Part shown: piece after piece, positions 61,064 through 64,000 of the stretch
How positions within the stretch are numbered: the stretch's first letter is position 1
How the letters are laid out: every line of letters starts with the position of its first letter
DNA from: a bacterium
Lineage (GTDB): Bacteria; SZUA-182; DTGQ01
NCBI GenBank assembly: GCA_023512255.1
Contig: JAILZY010000006.1
Coordinates: 1-64,000 of the forward strand
Direction: 5' to 3'
DNA: 64,000 nt
Notes under the pieces: model-generated
Database searches by the model: none
What the model saw: the letters and a program-made list of their open reading frames with translations, nothing else
What the model was told of the DNA's origin: nothing
Program-made: the position numbers and the translations under genes

Positions 61064-62260
61064 ATGCTCGGTTGCCTATCAACAGGAGTCAGCGGTTTAA
61101 GCGCCAGTAACAGCGATATGTCCATCATCGCCAACAACATCGCCAATGTCAATACCCCTGGCTATAAAGCCAGGCGGGCGGAATTTGCCGATCTTCTCTC
61201 TCAACAGACCGGAAATATGGAAATTGGAACCGGAGTAGCGATCAGCAATGTCTCTTCGGTCTTAAGTCAGGGGCCACTGACCGCCACCAGCAATATATAC
61301 GATCTGGCTATCGACGGGGCCGGCTTCTTCGTGGTGAAGGACGATCGCGGCCTATTTTATACTAGGGCCGGCCAATTCCATAAGGATAAAGAGGGCAAAC
61401 TAGTTACTCCCAAAGGCCAGGTAGTTCAGGGCTGGATGCTCCAAGAAGGAGGAGGAGGTATGGTCGGCTCTCCCTCGGATATTGTCATTTCCAATGTCTC
61501 GATTCCCCCAAAGGCTACCGAAAATGTTACTATGAGCGTAAATCTTGATTCCAACACGCCGCTTTCGGCTGGAGCAGCTTTTGATCCGCAAGATCCTTCA
61601 AGCACTTCCAGCTACTCCACCTCTTTGTCATTTTTTGATTCTCTCGGCAACAGGCATGATCTCACCTTCTACTTCCGCAAGCAGGCTGAAAATCAATGGG
61701 AATGGCATGCCTTCGAAGGCGGAACTTCGCTTGAGCAAAGCGGCACTTTGAGCTTTACTGCTGAGGGAGTTTTGGATAGTACCACGCCAGGCACCGGCAA
61801 GGTTACTTTCGGCAGGCAGGTGATTAATGTCGATTTTAGGGGATCGACCCAATTTGCCGCTGACTCCTCCACCACTGCTCTTTCCCAGGATGGCTATGAG
61901 GCAGGCTCTTTAAGCCGGATCTCGATCACTAGGGAGGGGATCATTCAAGGGACCTTCACCAATGGCTACTCCAAGGACATAGCCCGCATCGCTCTGGCCG
62001 ATTTTAATAATCCCGATGGTCTGGTGCATATGGGGAATAACCTCTATCAGGCTAGTGCTGAGTCAGGCCAGCCAATCATTAATCCACCAGGGACAGGAGG
62101 GATGGGAAACATTGCCGCCTATAGTCTGGAAAATTCGAATGTTGACCTTGCGGCTGAATTCGTGAAGATGATTGTTACCCAGCGAGCCTTCCAGGCCAAT
62201 GCCCGAACTATCACTACGGCTGATCAACTGCTGGCCGAGCTGGTGAGCCTGAAACGGTAG
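61064..62260 (+). CDS. flgE: Flagellar hook protein FlgE
   Basis: A 398-residue hook subunit. The N-terminal rod/hook motif (GVSGLSASNSDMSIIANNIANVNTPGYKARR) and C-terminal helix (ENSNVDLAAEFVKMIVTQRAFQANARTITTADQLLAELVSLKR) are complete. The middle contains the FlgE D1 region (DLAIDGAGFFVVKDDRGLFYTRAGQF). AAGGAGGAAG precedes the ATG. Confidence 0.95.
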   Translation: MLGCLSTGVSGLSASNSDMSIIANNIANVNTPGYKARRAEFADLLSQQTGNMEIGTGVAISNVSSVLSQGPLTATSNIYDLAIDGAGFFVVKDDRGLFYTRAGQFHKDKEGKLVTPKGQVVQGWMLQEGGGGMVGSPSDIVISNVSIPPKATENVTMSVNLDSNTPLSAGAAFDPQDPSSTSSYSTSLSFFDSLGNRHDLTFYFRKQAENQWEWHAFEGGTSLEQSGTLSFTAEGVLDSTTPGTGKVTFGRQVINVDFRGSTQFAADSSTTALSQDGYEAGSLSRISITREGIIQGTFTNGYSKDIARIALADFNNPDGLVHMGNNLYQASAESGQPIINPPGTGGMGNIAAYSLENSNVDLAAEFVKMIVTQRAFQANARTITTADQLLAELVSLKR

Positions 62261-62338
62261 CCGCTATTCACCCTACTTATCCGCAAAGAGCCAAGCCCAT
62301 GAATAATCAGGCATTAACAATCAGGAGAGAGCAAGCTT

Positions 62339-63031
62339 ATGAATATCGGGATGTATCGGGCCGTAGCTGGCTGCATTGTTCAACAAGAGCGACTTGATGC
62401 CGCTAGCATGAACATGGCCAATAGCAGCACTATCGGCTACAAAGCCATTCGCCTTAGCGTGGGATTCAACAACGATGTCGTCCAGGTGGATAGAAAAAGC
62501 ATCGACTTTACCGAGGGGGGAAGGCAGGATACCAGGAATAAGTTAGATCTTGCCCTCGACGGCGATGGTTTTTTCGTTGTCCAGACCAGCCGAGGGCCTG
62601 CCTACACTAGAAAAGGGAATTTTTCCCTAAATGCCCAAGGTGAGCTGGTTACTCAGGAAGGAATGCCGGTTCTCGGACAAAATGGACCGGTGAAGATCAC
62701 AGGCCATGATATCCACATCAGCGCTGACGGAACGATTCGGGCTGATGGCCGCAGGGTGGATAAATTGCGTTTGGCTACTTTTCGCAGGCCCTATCCCTTT
62801 GATACTAGAAGCGGGAGCCTGTTCTTTCCAGATCCGGCGACAGGAGCACAGGAAGAGCCAGCCAAGGGAGCAGTGGTCCAGCAGGGCCAAATTGAGCTCT
62901 CTAATGTCAACCTGATGAAGGAGATGGTTCGGCTGATCGAGATCTCGACCAGTTATGAGTCATGCCAGAAGGTTATTCAGACTGTGGATGAGATGGACCA
63001 AAAGATAATCAATGAAACCAATAAGATGTAA
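62339..63031 (+). CDS. flgF: Flagellar distal rod protein FlgF
   Basis: A 230-residue rod protein. It begins MYRAVAGCIVQQERLDAASMNMANSSTIGYKA, less canonical than the usual NNLANxxTxGFK, and has LDLALDGDGFFVVQTSRGPAYTRKGNFSLN and a C-terminal ELSNVNLMKEMVRLIEISTSYESCQKVIQTVDEMDQK. Its place before flgG supports FlgF. A transposable element separates the two. Confidence 0.88.
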   Translation: MNIGMYRAVAGCIVQQERLDAASMNMANSSTIGYKAIRLSVGFNNDVVQVDRKSIDFTEGGRQDTRNKLDLALDGDGFFVVQTSRGPAYTRKGNFSLNAQGELVTQEGMPVLGQNGPVKITGHDIHISADGTIRADGRRVDKLRLATFRRPYPFDTRSGSLFFPDPATGAQEEPAKGAVVQQGQIELSNVNLMKEMVRLIEISTSYESCQKVIQTVDEMDQKIINETNKM

Positions 63032-63120
63032 TCATAAGATGAGCTCTATCAGAGCTTGAGGTGAAGGGCAAAAAAAATATTATGACTGACTGAAAAACTG
63101 GCAGATTTCGAATAAATAGT

Positions 63121-63233
63121 CGCTCTTATTTATTAGCTACCATTAAAGAGACATAACCCTAATAAGAGCTAAGCCCCTTTCTAGGGTTTATGGTTGTTCT
63201 AATATAGGGTTTATGGTGTCTGATATAAGAGCG
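63121..63233 (+). mobile_element. MITE-like element, copy 3, between flgF and flgG
   Basis: A 113-base copy with intact ends (CGCTCTTAT ... ATAAGAGCG), flanked by perfect 8-base target duplications TAAATAGT at 63113-63120 and 63234-63241. It has two AGGGTTTATGG units like copy 1. It lies 28 bases before the flgG ATG, inside the rod operon. Confidence 0.92.
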
Positions 63234-63261
63234 TAAATAGTACAAGGAAGGAGCATAAGAT

Positions 63262-64000
63262 ATGATTCGCTCTCTATGGATCTCAGCTTCCGGCATGGAA
63301 GCCCAAACACTCAATATTGATGTCATTTCCAATAATCTAGCTAATGTCAACACTACGGGTTTTAAGCGTAGCCGAGCTGATTTTCAAGATCTTCTCTATC
63401 AAACTCTTCGACCTGCCGGAGCCTCTTCTTCTTTGGGTACCCAGGTCCCTACCGGCATCGAGCTAGGGCAGGGAGCCCGAGCAGTGGCTGTTCAAAAGCT
63501 CTTCCTTCAAGGGGATTACCAGAAAACAGAGAATGAGCTTGATTTGGCTATCGAAGGAGATGGCTTTTTCCAGGTCATCAAACCAAACGGCGAGATGGCC
63601 TATACCCGCTCAGGCGCCTTGAAATTGGACAGCCAGGGCAGGCTGGTAACCTCTGACGGATTCCCAATCGCCCCTGAGATCACCATTCCTGCTGATACGG
63701 AGAAAATCAACATCGGCTCAGATGGTCTGGTTTCAGTTAAACTGGCTGGCCAGGAGAGCTTTACTGAGCTTGGGAGCATCGAGCTGGTGAATTTTCCAAA
63801 CCCATCCGGCCTGAGCAGTATTGGCCGCAATCTCTATGAGAGAACAGGTGCCTCGGGCGATCCGGTTGCCGGCACCCCTGGCCAGGATGGCTTAGGGACC
63901 ATTGCTCAAGGGTATCTTGAGATGTCGAACGTCAGCATCATGGAGGAGATGGTCAATATGATCATTGCCCAGAGGGCCTATGAGGTCAATTCCAAGGCCA
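63262..64000 (+). CDS. flgG: Flagellar distal rod protein FlgG (partial, runs off window)
   Basis: The first 246 codons of FlgG. It begins [50 protein letters not shown], continues with [31 protein letters not shown], and reaches [19 protein letters not shown] at the window edge, so only about 15 residues are missing. AAGGAAGGAG lies upstream of the ATG. The frame is uninterrupted despite the nearby element. Confidence 0.95.
   Translation, partial: MIRSLWISASGMEAQTLNIDVISNNLANVNTTGFKRSRADFQDLLYQTLRPAGASSSLGTQVPTGIELGQGARAVAVQKLFLQGDYQKTENELDLAIEGDGFFQVIKPNGEMAYTRSGALKLDSQGRLVTSDGFPIAPEITIPADTEKINIGSDGLVSVKLAGQESFTELGSIELVNFPNPSGLSSIGRNLYERTGASGDPVAGTPGQDGLGTIAQGYLEMSNVSIMEEMVNMIIAQRAYEVNSKA

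Noticed and set aside
1-64000. tRNA, rRNA, riboswitch and CRISPR array search by eye
   Set aside because: No cloverleaf, conserved rRNA segment, known riboswitch core or spaced direct-repeat array was recognised. Profile searches could still find weak cases.

Overview
The window comes from a Gram-negative, flagellated and probably anaerobic bacterium of moderate GC content. The evidence is a complete inner-membrane and rod/hook flagellar gene order, OmpA-type MotB proteins, a sigma-54 activator, and iron-sulfur and lipoyl redox genes with no oxygen-dependent enzyme. Gene content resembles Desulfobacterota or Nitrospirota-like lineages, but that is inference and no marker gene (rRNA, ribosomal protein) is present. 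I saw no tRNA, rRNA, CRISPR array or transposase gene.

Region 1 (1-10.5 kb) is an accessory redox/metalloid locus. A rightward operon starts from a near-consensus promoter: ArsR-type repressor, small CxxC thioredoxin, a short unknown protein, a DGC-domain protein (predicted zinc binding), ArsF-like and ArsG-like genes, a large ArsP-type permease, a SAM methyltransferase and a lipoate-protein ligase. It meets a leftward operon of dihydrolipoamide dehydrogenase, an HdrA-N-terminal-like protein, a 2[4Fe-4S] ferredoxin, a DGC domain fused to a GcvH-like lipoyl carrier, and two more DGC proteins. Together they encode a ligase that could charge the carrier, the carrier itself, the enzyme that could reoxidise it, and iron-sulfur proteins to pass electrons on. 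No glycine cleavage or 2-oxoacid dehydrogenase partner is present. This is the best candidate for an undescribed system.

Region 2 (10.5-22.4 kb) is mixed. It holds an exported 14-repeat LVIVD beta-propeller protein that appears inserted inside a TIG domain, an orphan Csx10-like RAMP gene preceded by two related palindromes, an exported MEMO-family protein, and a Trk potassium uptake set (two TrkA, a previously untracked 46-residue membrane peptide, TrkH and a membrane-anchored OB-fold-like protein). It ends with a fused bioD-bioA gene.

Region 3 (22.5-34 kb) carries CheY, CheX, a YcgR-like PilZ protein, an NtrC-type activator, a TrxR-like flavoprotein and a 1956-residue exported protein with ten exact 109-residue DUF11-like repeats.

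Region 4 (34.3-64 kb) is one long rightward flagellar cluster: TPR protein, fliE, fliF-J, motE, motA, two motB-like genes, fliL-R, flhB, flhA, flhF, flhG, fliA, a small unknown, flgB, flgC, fliK, flgD, flgE, flgF and the start of flgG, which runs off the window. Oddities are a MotB paralogue without the membrane aspartate, FlhB with NPQH in place of NPTH, and a small transposon between flgF and flgG.

Two genome-scale signatures recur. A MITE-like element is present in three copies, two with perfect 8-bp target duplications. Short imperfect duplications often lie at or just beyond stop codons.
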